Assembly: GCA_905203455.1 (NCBI GenBank)
Contig: CAJKVX010000013.1
Coordinates: 1 to 16,635, forward strand
Reading direction: 5' to 3'
Length of the DNA: 16,635 nt
Source: an uncultured Eubacteriales bacterium
GTDB lineage: Bacteria; Bacillota; Clostridia; Christensenellales; UBA1242
In this document: positions 7,173-14,130 of the stretch, piece by piece
How positions within the stretch are numbered: the first letter of the stretch is position 1
How the letters are laid out: every line of letters begins with the position of its first letter
Made by a program: the position numbers and the translations under genes
Notes under the pieces: generated by a model
What the model was told of the DNA's origin: nothing
What the model saw: the letters and a program-made list of their open reading frames with translations, nothing else
Database searches by the model: none

Positions 7173-9551
7173 ATGAATTACGGCAAACTTGCATATTTAA
7201 AGGTAAATGACCTTGAAAAACAACTTCAACAAAACGGCTCTGACACCATTAACCCAAATGTTGATTGTTTTGAAATAACTGAAAGTGAAATCATTGAAAT
7301 TTCATCAACCTACACCCATAAATTTGCTACTATTACAACATCAAACACAAGTGATTGTTGTATTTTTTTAAATTTAAATATAACTTCAACAACCGCTCAG
7401 TCTGTTACAATAAGCCTTAAATTTGATGGAGTTGTTATTTGCTCACAAACAAAAAGTTTAAACGCTCAAAACAATGAAATAAACATTTCAAGTGTTGCTT
7501 CAAGCGTTGCAAAAGGGCAAGGAGACCTTGAAATGACAATTTCAAGTGAAGGACAAATAACCTTAAACAATTTTAATTTAGTGGTAATTGGGGCAAGCAT
7601 TAATTCAAACAAATTAAGCGTTGAACTTAAAGCCTGTGAATTTGGCTCTCTTATTGCAGTAAGTTACATTAAAGATAACAAAATTTATTATCATCAAACT
7701 TCAACTGATAACATTAACCTTGCAAGTGCACAGTTTGTTGAATTTAAACAGGCGCAAGCTCATTCAGTGTGCTTTGATTTATACAACGACGAAGATAAAT
7801 CCTTAACATTTTTATATGTTGGAACAGATGGCAATTTGTATCTAGCAAGAGTTGGAGATAATCAAGAAATGTTTGTTGACAGTTGTGTTAGTTCGGTTTG
7901 TGTTGGCAACAACCCCGAAGAGGGAAGCATGGTAATTGTTTATGTTAAAGATGGCAAAGTGCTTTACAAAACTCTTAAACAAAATGTTTTAAGTCAATCT
8001 TCAGTTCTTAACTTGCCACAGGCTGATTTTATTAGCGTTAGAACAGTTGCAAGTGAAGGAAACAAAAGTTATGTTATTGCAACTGATAAAGATTACAACA
8101 ATTACATTTGTTCTTCGGTTGGGGCTCCAAATGTTTCTAAACTTCTAGAAAATATTAAGTTTGGGCTAAACATTTTGCTTTCAACCTACATTTACAAAGA
8201 AAGATATCCAGTTGAAGAAATTAACAACATAAGTTGCACGCTTGCTGTTGTTGCAACTGCAACAAGATACGCAAAAACACATTATAACTTTACAGATATC
8301 ACCGATTTATTGGTTGAATGCAATTTTAGGGTTGAGTGCTTTACCATTCCCGAAAACGGAATTGTTTATGGGGTTGATTATGACCCTTCAAGTGAAAATG
8401 CGGCTGATGGGGTTTTAAACTGCGTTTATGTTGAGGATTGCACAGGGTTTACCCCTGCAAGTATAACTTATGACTCTTCAACAATGACCGCCCCAGTTTA
8501 CGCTGACGGCAGTTGGACTGATAAATGGCCATACAACGCCATTAAACCTTGTTTATTTAAAAGTGAAAGCGAGATAACTTATTTATGCCAAACAGACCTT
8601 ACAAAAAGTGAAGATTTAACCCAAGAAAATCTTGATATTGAAAGCGGGAATAGTGGAGATGTTATGGTTGAAATTCCAAAAATATATTATCGTATTCATG
8701 AAAATGAAGATGGAGTTTTGCAGTTTAGAATTTCAAATCATAAAAGATTTGGCTATGAATGTTTTGCCTTTTATTATAAAGGGCAGATTGCCCAAAAACT
8801 TTATGTTGGGGCATATCCAAGCACTTTGAAAAATGACCTATTTTATTCACTTTCAAACAATGAAAAATACCGAGTTCAAGGAAAAACGGTATCACAGTTG
8901 CAAGCATTTACAACCCCAAGGGGAACAAATTTTGCAATGACAAACCTTAATGTTAGCCTTCTTTTACAATTGTTATTTATTATTCAGTTTAAATCTATTG
9001 ATTACCGCAGTTCAATTGGTTATGGCTATTCATTTGTTGCACCAACAGGTGAAAGAACAACTGGTTTAAGCAACAGTTACCCAACAAGAACTTATGGATA
9101 TTTAAAAACAACTCAACGCTCGGTTGAAAGATTTTTAAACATTGAAGGCTTTGCAAGTTTTGGACATTATTGCCTTGAAGGAACTTACCCGGGTGAAAAT
9201 TTCATAGGGTGCATGGATGTTGAGGGGTTTCATAACAACTGGGTTGATGAAACAAACCATAAAGATTATTTAAATTTTTATAGTGCAATTCCCAAAGGAA
9301 ACTTTGAAACGCTTAAACATTCGGTTAACACTTACACTGGGCTTATTCCAACTCAAATTGGAACAAGTGTTGTAGTTGTTGATGGGTTTGACTTTTTCAG
9401 GTCAAGAATAACACGGCTTGGTGAAACATATTACCGAATGCATTACCCATGCCAAGGCATTGGTATGCTTGGAGTGTTTAGTTACATTATTAATGATTTA
9501 TATACAACAAGTGCAGTTCAGGGGCACAGGCTGGTTTATTTTAAAATTTAA
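7173..9551 (+). CDS. Tail fibre / receptor-binding-type protein with C-type-lectin-like tip
   Basis: A 792-residue, probably surface-exposed virion protein. Residues about 30-150 form a Thr/Ser-rich beta-sandwich. Residues about 157-320 contain four related beta units with the pattern 'hydrophobic strand, xxDGxxYY': VSYIKDNKIYYHQT, LYVGTDGNLYLARV, VYVKDGKVLYKTL and VIATDKDYNNYIC, suggesting a propeller. From about 395 to the end is a module known from many phage adhesins: IVYGVDYDP, then GDVMVEIPKIYYRI (495-508), then the long helix LLLQLLFIIQF, then YRSSIGYGYSF and terminal QGHRLVYF. This resembles formylglycine-generating-enzyme / C-type-lectin folds used for receptor contact, including targets of diversity-generating retroelements. 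The ligand is unknown. The ribosome binding site TAGGAG overlaps the previous stop codon. Confidence 0.65.
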   Translation: MNYGKLAYLKVNDLEKQLQQNGSDTINPNVDCFEITESEIIEISSTYTHKFATITTSNTSDCCIFLNLNITSTTAQSVTISLKFDGVVICSQTKSLNAQNNEINISSVASSVAKGQGDLEMTISSEGQITLNNFNLVVIGASINSNKLSVELKACEFGSLIAVSYIKDNKIYYHQTSTDNINLASAQFVEFKQAQAHSVCFDLYNDEDKSLTFLYVGTDGNLYLARVGDNQEMFVDSCVSSVCVGNNPEEGSMVIVYVKDGKVLYKTLKQNVLSQSSVLNLPQADFISVRTVASEGNKSYVIATDKDYNNYICSSVGAPNVSKLLENIKFGLNILLSTYIYKERYPVEEINNISCTLAVVATATRYAKTHYNFTDITDLLVECNFRVECFTIPENGIVYGVDYDPSSENAADGVLNCVYVEDCTGFTPASITYDSSTMTAPVYADGSWTDKWPYNAIKPCLFKSESEITYLCQTDLTKSEDLTQENLDIESGNSGDVMVEIPKIYYRIHENEDGVLQFRISNHKRFGYECFAFYYKGQIAQKLYVGAYPSTLKNDLFYSLSNNEKYRVQGKTVSQLQAFTTPRGTNFAMTNLNVSLLLQLLFIIQFKSIDYRSSIGYGYSFVAPTGERTTGLSNSYPTRTYGYLKTTQRSVERFLNIEGFASFGHYCLEGTYPGENFIGCMDVEGFHNNWVDETNHKDYLNFYSAIPKGNFETLKHSVNTYTGLIPTQIGTSVVVVDGFDFFRSRITRLGETYYRMHYPCQGIGMLGVFSYIINDLYTTSAVQGHRLVYFKI

Positions 9552-9565
9552 TAAAGGAGATTTAA

Positions 9566-11590
9566 ATGAAAATAAGATTACACAATAAATATGAAGTAAC
9601 ATGTGGTGATAAAACTTATGTTGCTTATAACACAATGCTTAAATCAGTGTTTGATAAAATTAAAAATCTTGAGCCGTATAATTCATATTTTGCTTTTGGA
9701 ACAGGGTCAAACGCAGTTAACTTTGAAACAAGCAAACTTGGAAGTTATGTTGCAACTTATGCTGCCACCACAGAGCAGGTTCAGCCAGACTGCAAAGCAG
9801 GGGATATGTTTGTTATTAAAAGCAAGGTGTTTGGTGAAAATGAAGGCAATGGTTTAACTTTTAGTGAAATTGGGTTAACTGACACAACTGACAGTAACCC
9901 AACCATTTACAATCATGTTGTTTTGACTGACGAAGACGGCGAAATTGTGAGCGTTACAAAACAGGCGGGCAAAGAAATGGTTATAAGGCTTACAATTTAT
10001 CTTGAAAGCGTTTCGGGTGGCAACGCAAAACTTGTTGCAGGAGATAACCTTCTTGTGAAACAACTTCTTGGTGAAAACGCAATGACTAACACTAGTCTTA
10101 CATTTACAAGGGGAATAAACAACCAGCCAAATGTTGAAATTTACCGAGAACCCCCAAAGCAGATAAGTGCGTGTGAATATGAAAAACTCACATACGATTT
10201 AACTGATTTTACTGGCGTTGGAATAAAGTATGACTGCAATTTCGGTGAAAATGAGGTAAGAGAAATTGTTGTTCTTGCTGATGGCAAACCTGTTATAAGG
10301 TATAACTGCCTTGGGGCAAGAAGCCCAGAAGAAGTAACTGCCACAAAAACAAAAAACACAAATAACTGTGTTGATTTAGGTGATGATGTAAAACTTGTTA
10401 CAAGTTGCACTTCAACAGACTCTGCCACAACAGTTGAATTTGTTTTAAACAGTTATGCCCACAGTTTTGGAGATTACATCAGTTCGCCATTTGATATGCC
10501 GTTTGATGACCAAACCACACGCTTTGTTGCCAAAGACGGAACAATGATTGCTTTTATTTTAAACCAAGCAATTTATATTTATAAAAATGAAGATTTGTTA
10601 ATTAAAAAACTTGACACAAGTGCAGTTTCGGCATCAAATGTTGATCACATTTTTATGTTTGGTGATTTGGTTTTTACAAAACTAACAACTTCGCCATATC
10701 TTAAATGTTATAAAGTAACAGATTATGTTTGCGAGCCTGTTACACTTTCAGCACAAACTTATAACCTTAACTTAACAGGAATGGACATAACCCAAAGCAA
10801 AGATAATGTGGTTAGAATTGTAGGAATTGATTCTTCAACGCGTGGCGTTTGCCTTCTTGCAAGTTTTAATGATGCGGGCGAACTTGTGGTTTCAAGTAAA
10901 ATTGAAAGCACATACACAGGCATTGAAAAGGTGGCATGTTTGTATCAAAACAACTATTGTGATAGTTTGGTGTTCTTTCTTACAACGCAAAGCAACGGAA
11001 TCACGGGCATTCCAAGTGTTGACATGGTTGATGAAGATGGGCAACTTGATTCATCTGTTTCAAGCAGCCTTGCAACAATGATAATTTCTGGGTCAACTGA
11101 GTCTTACGGCACAGACAGAGTTCTGTGTTGCAAAAAGCCAAGCGTTGAGGGAAGTGCAATTTACAACACTTATTTCTTTCCAGAGGCAATAAGATATAAC
11201 ATTTCTAATGACGGTGAAATTGATTTGTATGCTTCGCCAGACTTTAAATATGTTATTAAAAAATATAGTAGCACAAGTTATAAAATTTTTAACATCATTG
11301 GTTATAATTTGCCCGTTGAATTTGACGATAACTTTTTTTCAACCTTAACGCAAAGTGAATTTTTAAGTTTTGAGTTTTTAAAAGACAGTTTACTAATTTT
11401 CACATCTAACACTCAAAAGCCAATAATTGCCATAAACTTAAACCAAACAAGCGCAATGCTTGAAGGGTTAAAATCAACTGACCCAAGTGAAGTTAGTGTT
11501 ACTTACCAAAAATATCAACCATTGGGTTCAGGTTCAGGCGAAGTTGTTGAGGCAAAACTAACACTTACTGTTGGTGGTTTTAATGAATAG
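9566..11590 (+). CDS. Large virion protein, probable tail fibre or baseplate-like component
   Basis: A 674-residue beta-rich protein with no catalytic motif. Its N-terminal ~150 residues look like a conserved phage structural domain: MKIRLHNKYEVTCGDKTYVA, YNSYFAFGTGSN (38-49), LTFSEIGLTD (97-106), NPTIYNHVVLTDEDG (111-125) and VIRLTIYLES (139-148). This fits a domain that attaches a fibre to the tail. The centre (about 190-300) has a further beta domain, and from about 305 onward there are propeller-like strands (TMIAFILNQAIYIYKNEDLLI, 326-346). The C-terminus is Ser/Gly-rich (PLGSGSGEVVEAKLTLTVGG). It follows the lectin-tipped protein by 14 bp with AAAGGAGA, so the two are likely made together and may assemble with each other. 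The exact role is inferred from position. Confidence 0.55.
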   Translation: MKIRLHNKYEVTCGDKTYVAYNTMLKSVFDKIKNLEPYNSYFAFGTGSNAVNFETSKLGSYVATYAATTEQVQPDCKAGDMFVIKSKVFGENEGNGLTFSEIGLTDTTDSNPTIYNHVVLTDEDGEIVSVTKQAGKEMVIRLTIYLESVSGGNAKLVAGDNLLVKQLLGENAMTNTSLTFTRGINNQPNVEIYREPPKQISACEYEKLTYDLTDFTGVGIKYDCNFGENEVREIVVLADGKPVIRYNCLGARSPEEVTATKTKNTNNCVDLGDDVKLVTSCTSTDSATTVEFVLNSYAHSFGDYISSPFDMPFDDQTTRFVAKDGTMIAFILNQAIYIYKNEDLLIKKLDTSAVSASNVDHIFMFGDLVFTKLTTSPYLKCYKVTDYVCEPVTLSAQTYNLNLTGMDITQSKDNVVRIVGIDSSTRGVCLLASFNDAGELVVSSKIESTYTGIEKVACLYQNNYCDSLVFFLTTQSNGITGIPSVDMVDEDGQLDSSVSSSLATMIISGSTESYGTDRVLCCKKPSVEGSAIYNTYFFPEAIRYNISNDGEIDLYASPDFKYVIKKYSSTSYKIFNIIGYNLPVEFDDNFFSTLTQSEFLSFEFLKDSLLIFTSNTQKPIIAINLNQTSAMLEGLKSTDPSEVSVTYQKYQPLGSGSGEVVEAKLTLTVGGFNE

Positions 11591-11593
11591 GGG

Positions 11594-11857
11594 ATGGTGA
11601 AAGAGATGGTGTTTTCAAAAAACATAATAAAACTTGGTAAGGCAGAAATTTTAAACGGGGTTATAACAGAAGATGAAGTGCTGACTCTTTATTATTCAAA
11701 AGAAGGAGACAGGGTTTATAAAAAAATAATAAGCCTTGGCACAAAACTACCTGTTTGGGCAAGCAGTGAGCCCATTTCATCAAGTGAAATTTTACCACTT
11801 TTTGGTGTTACTTTAAACAGAGTTGGGCAGGAAATAGGAGTGTTTGATGAAACATAA
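11594..11857 (+). CDS. Small hypothetical phage protein
   Basis: An 87-residue product, or 83 residues if the second ATG at 11606 is used; the G-rich TAGGGG lies 1 base from the first ATG and about 12 bases from the second, so the start is uncertain, and the second start leaves better spacing. I do not recognise a family. The sequence looks like a compact beta-rich domain (KAEILNGVITEDEVLTLYYS, RVYKKIISLGTKLPVWA) with no membrane segment or cysteines. It sits between the large fibre-like gene and the coiled-coil protein, where small fibre chaperones or minor virion proteins are common. Its last 11 bases overlap the start of a 40-residue ORF whose ribosome binding site (GGAG at 11837-11840) lies within it. 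Confidence 0.55.
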   Translation: MVKEMVFSKNIIKLGKAEILNGVITEDEVLTLYYSKEGDRVYKKIISLGTKLPVWASSEPISSSEILPLFGVTLNRVGQEIGVFDET

Positions 11858-11969
11858 TTTAAATATAAAAAACTTAATTACACTAACTGATAAACAACAA
11901 ACAGCAAATAAAATAATGCTACACAATTTATTACAAAATTTAAGAAAAAATGGAGGAAGATATGTCTAA
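11847..11969 (+). CDS. 40-residue overlapping ORF, function unknown
   Basis: This short frame starts at ATG 11847 with GGAG six bases upstream, an ideal ribosome binding site inside the end of the preceding gene. It runs without interruption to TAA at 11967-11969, overlapping the next gene's ATG by 8 bases. It fills the only gap between two adjacent genes, which otherwise would be about 104 bp. The product (MKHNLNIKNLITLTDKQQ then a basic helix ending NLRKNGGRYV) is basic and probably helical, without a membrane segment. The good start signal and the overlaps on both sides favour a real, translationally coupled gene; an alternative is that ribosomes merely travel through to reinitiate downstream. 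Confidence 0.45.
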   Translation: MKHNLNIKNLITLTDKQQTANKIMLHNLLQNLRKNGGRYV

Positions 11970-13047
11970 GGCGTGGTCAGATTATAAAAGTCTTTACAAT
12001 TATGCACAAGAACAACAAAAAAAGAGAGAAGAAGAGGCAAAAATAAACGAAGAATTAAAAGAACAATTAAAAAATGAGGGGAATCAGGATAACACACAAA
12101 CGCAAGAACCTGAGGTTAGCAACCCAGAGCCATCAACCCCAGAAACAAATAAAAATTTATATCCATCAGATTTACAACTTGATTTTTCAACCAAAGACCC
12201 ATTCACTGAGTTTGAAAAGATTGATAATTATTATAACAACAAGAAAAATCAAGAAGAGCAAAATAATTTAACTCTTGAAAGGCTTGAAATGCCAACACAA
12301 ACACAAGAAGATATAACAGAACTTGTAAAAGCGCAACTTGACAGTAAATATAACACTCTTAAAAATTCACAAACTGAAAGTTATAACACAGAGCGTGAAG
12401 CAAAAGCACAAGAAAAAAACACCGCAAGACAATATGCCAACGCAAGCAGAGATGAAATTAACGCAATTTACGACTCAACTGTTACAAGTGCTGAAAATCA
12501 GGCTCTTAAAAGGGGGCTTGCAAGGTCAAGCATAATTATTAACCAACTTGATGGCATTGAAAAATCAAGGGCAAGTGAACTAAGCCAAGTGGCAACAGAA
12601 TTAAATGAAGAACTTTCAGCAATTGACAGAGAACTTTTAAACCTTGAAGCAAGGCAAGAGAACGCTCTTAACTCTCTTGACCTTGATTATGCAAGTGAAC
12701 TTCAAACTCAAATTCAAAGCGAAATGCAAAAACTTGAAGAGAAAAAACAAGAGGTTATTGAGTTTAACAACGAGGTTGAAAGGCTTGAAGCCCAGTACAG
12801 GTTAGAAAGACAAGACCAAGAAGTTGGGCAACAAATTGATATTGCTGAACTTGAGGCTAAATATGGCATTCAAATTGGGCAGCAAAGCGACCAAAGATTA
12901 ACAAAACTTGCTTATGCGTTTGATTACCTTAATCAACTTTCAAAAAATGAAGCACTTAAAATGTTAACAAGTGATAACATGTTTGCTTATTACCTTGGCG
13001 ACCTTTGGGATTTAGTTTACTATCAACAACAATTAAGACAAAACTAA
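11962..13047 (+). CDS. Long coiled-coil phage protein, candidate internal/ejection or needle protein
   Basis: The ATG at 11962 has GGAGG five bases upstream; the in-frame ATG at 11950 lies before that site and is rejected. The 361-residue product is extremely rich in Glu, Gln and Lys. After a charged helix (1-38) comes a Pro/Gln/Asn-rich disordered linker (41-80). Residues about 115-300 are nearly continuous coiled coil, with the recognisable stretch AENQALKRGLARSSIIINQLDGIEKSR (around 177-203) and LEARQENALNSLDLDYASELQTQI (228-251). A C-terminal segment (312-361) is aromatic and more compact (KLAYAFDYLNQLSK, MFAYYLGDLWDLVYYQQQ). No signal peptide is present. Proteins with this make-up in podovirus-like phages are often packaged internal proteins ejected with DNA, or tail needles; I cannot decide between these. 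Confidence 0.6.
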   Translation: MSKAWSDYKSLYNYAQEQQKKREEEAKINEELKEQLKNEGNQDNTQTQEPEVSNPEPSTPETNKNLYPSDLQLDFSTKDPFTEFEKIDNYYNNKKNQEEQNNLTLERLEMPTQTQEDITELVKAQLDSKYNTLKNSQTESYNTEREAKAQEKNTARQYANASRDEINAIYDSTVTSAENQALKRGLARSSIIINQLDGIEKSRASELSQVATELNEELSAIDRELLNLEARQENALNSLDLDYASELQTQIQSEMQKLEEKKQEVIEFNNEVERLEAQYRLERQDQEVGQQIDIAELEAKYGIQIGQQSDQRLTKLAYAFDYLNQLSKNEALKMLTSDNMFAYYLGDLWDLVYYQQQLRQN

Positions 13048-13059
13048 AAGGAGAAAACA

Positions 13060-13776
13060 ATGACTCTTAAAGACAAAATGAAAACATATAATTTCTGGAT
13101 AAGTCTTGTCAGTGCAATTTTGCTTGTGGCAAGAATTATTGCAGATAAATTCAATTTTGAAATTGACAGTTCCCTTGTTATGGACATAACAACTGGGCTT
13201 TGTGGAATTTTTGTGGTGCTGGGGATAATTTCAGCCCCTCAAAAAACAGATGGCAAAACAGTTGAAACTGCAAAAACTGAAACCTCTTTGTTTGAAGTGA
13301 GTGGTGCAAAAACAGAAATTTCTTCACCAGAATTAAGTGGTGCAGACCCTGAGATTATTTTGCCAGAAGAAAAAGAATTAAATATTGAAAACACTTTGGC
13401 AAGCGAAGTTGTTGCAAAAACCGAAATTTTATCGGCAAGTGAAAAAGTTGCAGAAACTGGAACCTTATCAACAGGCGAAATTGTTGCAGAAGATGAAACA
13501 GTTGTGGTGCAAGGAAATGATTTGAAGAGTGAAATGCCTTCAACAAACGAAAATGCCACTAAAACTGAAATTTTGTTGCAGGGCGTTACCAAAACTGCTT
13601 TTGAAAGCGGAAATGAGTGTGCTACAAAACCTGAAACTTTGTTGCAAACAGCAAGTGTTGAAAACCCAGTTTTTGTTGAAACAAATTTAGCGAATGGTGA
13701 AACATTAACTGCACAAAGCCAAAGCGTAAACGCTAGCAACCAAGGCTTAAAAGATGTTTCAGGTGAGTTAAAATAA
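13060..13776 (+). CDS. Phage holin (phi LC3-like) with a long repetitive C-terminal tail
   Basis: Holins form membrane lesions that time host lysis. Residues 1-62 match the phi LC3-type holin pattern: KMKTYNFWISLVSAILLVAR (membrane helix about 11-27), a short loop with NFEIDSSLVMDI, a second helix about 41-59 (TTGLCGIFVVLGIISAP) and then QKTDG. Such holins normally stop within about 70-100 residues. Here a hydrophilic tail of about 175 residues continues, rich in Glu, Thr, Ser, Ala and Val, with degenerate repeats around a KTE core (72-74, 84-86, 120-122, 168-170) and related AET/KPET units. The tail has no membrane segment and looks disordered. AAGGAG precedes the ATG. No endolysin gene neighbours it in the window. 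The holin call is good; the tail's purpose is unknown. Confidence 0.78.
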   Translation: MTLKDKMKTYNFWISLVSAILLVARIIADKFNFEIDSSLVMDITTGLCGIFVVLGIISAPQKTDGKTVETAKTETSLFEVSGAKTEISSPELSGADPEIILPEEKELNIENTLASEVVAKTEILSASEKVAETGTLSTGEIVAEDETVVVQGNDLKSEMPSTNENATKTEILLQGVTKTAFESGNECATKPETLLQTASVENPVFVETNLANGETLTAQSQSVNASNQGLKDVSGELK

Positions 13777-13848
13777 AATGAATTAAAAAACATCTTTTAT
13801 AACCACAACTGAAAATGAAACAAGTAATAGTGCAAACTAAATTAAAGT

Positions 13849-13908
13849 TAATTAACCACAAGTGTTTTGCAAAGTGGAAATATGGCTGATGGTTCAGTGG
13901 TTTAATTA
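13849..13908 (+). repeat. Imperfect inverted repeat in the post-holin region
   Basis: TAATTAACCAC (13849-13859) pairs with GTGGTTTAATTA (13897-13908), 11 bp with one bulged T and a 37-base loop. With no T run after it, it is not a terminator; it could fold in the late mRNA tail or be a protein site. Confidence 0.35.
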
Positions 13909-13909
13909 C

Positions 13910-13991
13910 AATTAAATAAATTCTAAATATATGAAATAATTTAAAAACATAATTAAACAAATTCTAAAGATATGAAATAAATTCAAAATTA
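13910..13991 (+). repeat. 41-bp imperfect tandem repeat, about 2.5 copies
   Basis: Copies run 13910-13950 and 13951-13991, sharing the core TTCTAAA(t/g)ATATGAAATAA with only two differences over the first 29 bases. A degenerate partial third copy follows (about 13993-14010) and merges into the terminator stem. All copies are extremely AT-rich. Function unknown. Confidence 0.55.
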
Positions 13992-14008
13992 TAACTAAAT
14001 AAATTTAG

Positions 14009-14044
14009 AAAGGTCTTTAAAAATAAAAGACCTTTTGTTTTTTT
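14009..14044 (+). terminator. Strong intrinsic terminator of the late operon
   Basis: AAAGGTCTTT (14009-14018) pairs perfectly with AAAGACCTTT (14026-14035) around a 7-base loop, followed by a T run at 14038-14044. This closes the long + strand transcript that carries the structural genes and holin. Confidence 0.88.
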
Positions 14045-14066
14045 CTTATTAATTTTTCATTGGTGG

Positions 14067-14095
14067 TTGACATACCGTGTGTTATATGCTTAAAT
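14067..14095 (+). promoter_or_regulatory. SigmaA/sigma70-type promoter with extended -10
   Basis: A perfect -35 box TTGACA (14067-14072) is followed after exactly 17 bases by TTAAAT (14090-14095), preceded by TGC, i.e. the extended -10 'TGn'. Transcription would start near 14102, some 29 bases before the lipoprotein ATG. It lies just downstream of the late-operon terminator, so the next gene has its own transcription. No operator repeat is evident. Confidence 0.7.
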
Positions 14096-14130
14096 TAGCG
14101 TTGGAATTTTACAAAAGAGAAGGATATAAA

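Larger units (their letters stand above)
13777..14008. other. AT-rich non-coding stretch after the holin
   Basis: No credible gene lies here on either strand; the minus-strand open frames lack ribosome binding sites. It holds an imperfect inverted repeat and a 41-bp tandem repeat (listed separately) and then runs into an intrinsic terminator. It is probably the 3' untranslated part of the late transcript. Confidence 0.5.

Noticed and set aside
13239..13793. 184-codon open frame on the minus strand across the holin tail
   Set aside because: It mirrors the repetitive holin tail, has no ribosome binding site before its start, and the + strand gene is well supported.
13733..13960. 75-codon minus-strand frame after the holin
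   Set aside because: TTG start, no ribosome binding site, crosses the AT-rich repeats and the holin end; composition is that of random AT-rich sequence.
14077..14130. Longer N-terminus for the lipoprotein
   Set aside because: The extra 18 codons lie between and across the -35 and -10 boxes and would put a hydrophilic stretch ahead of the signal peptide; the later ATG has a good ribosome binding site.
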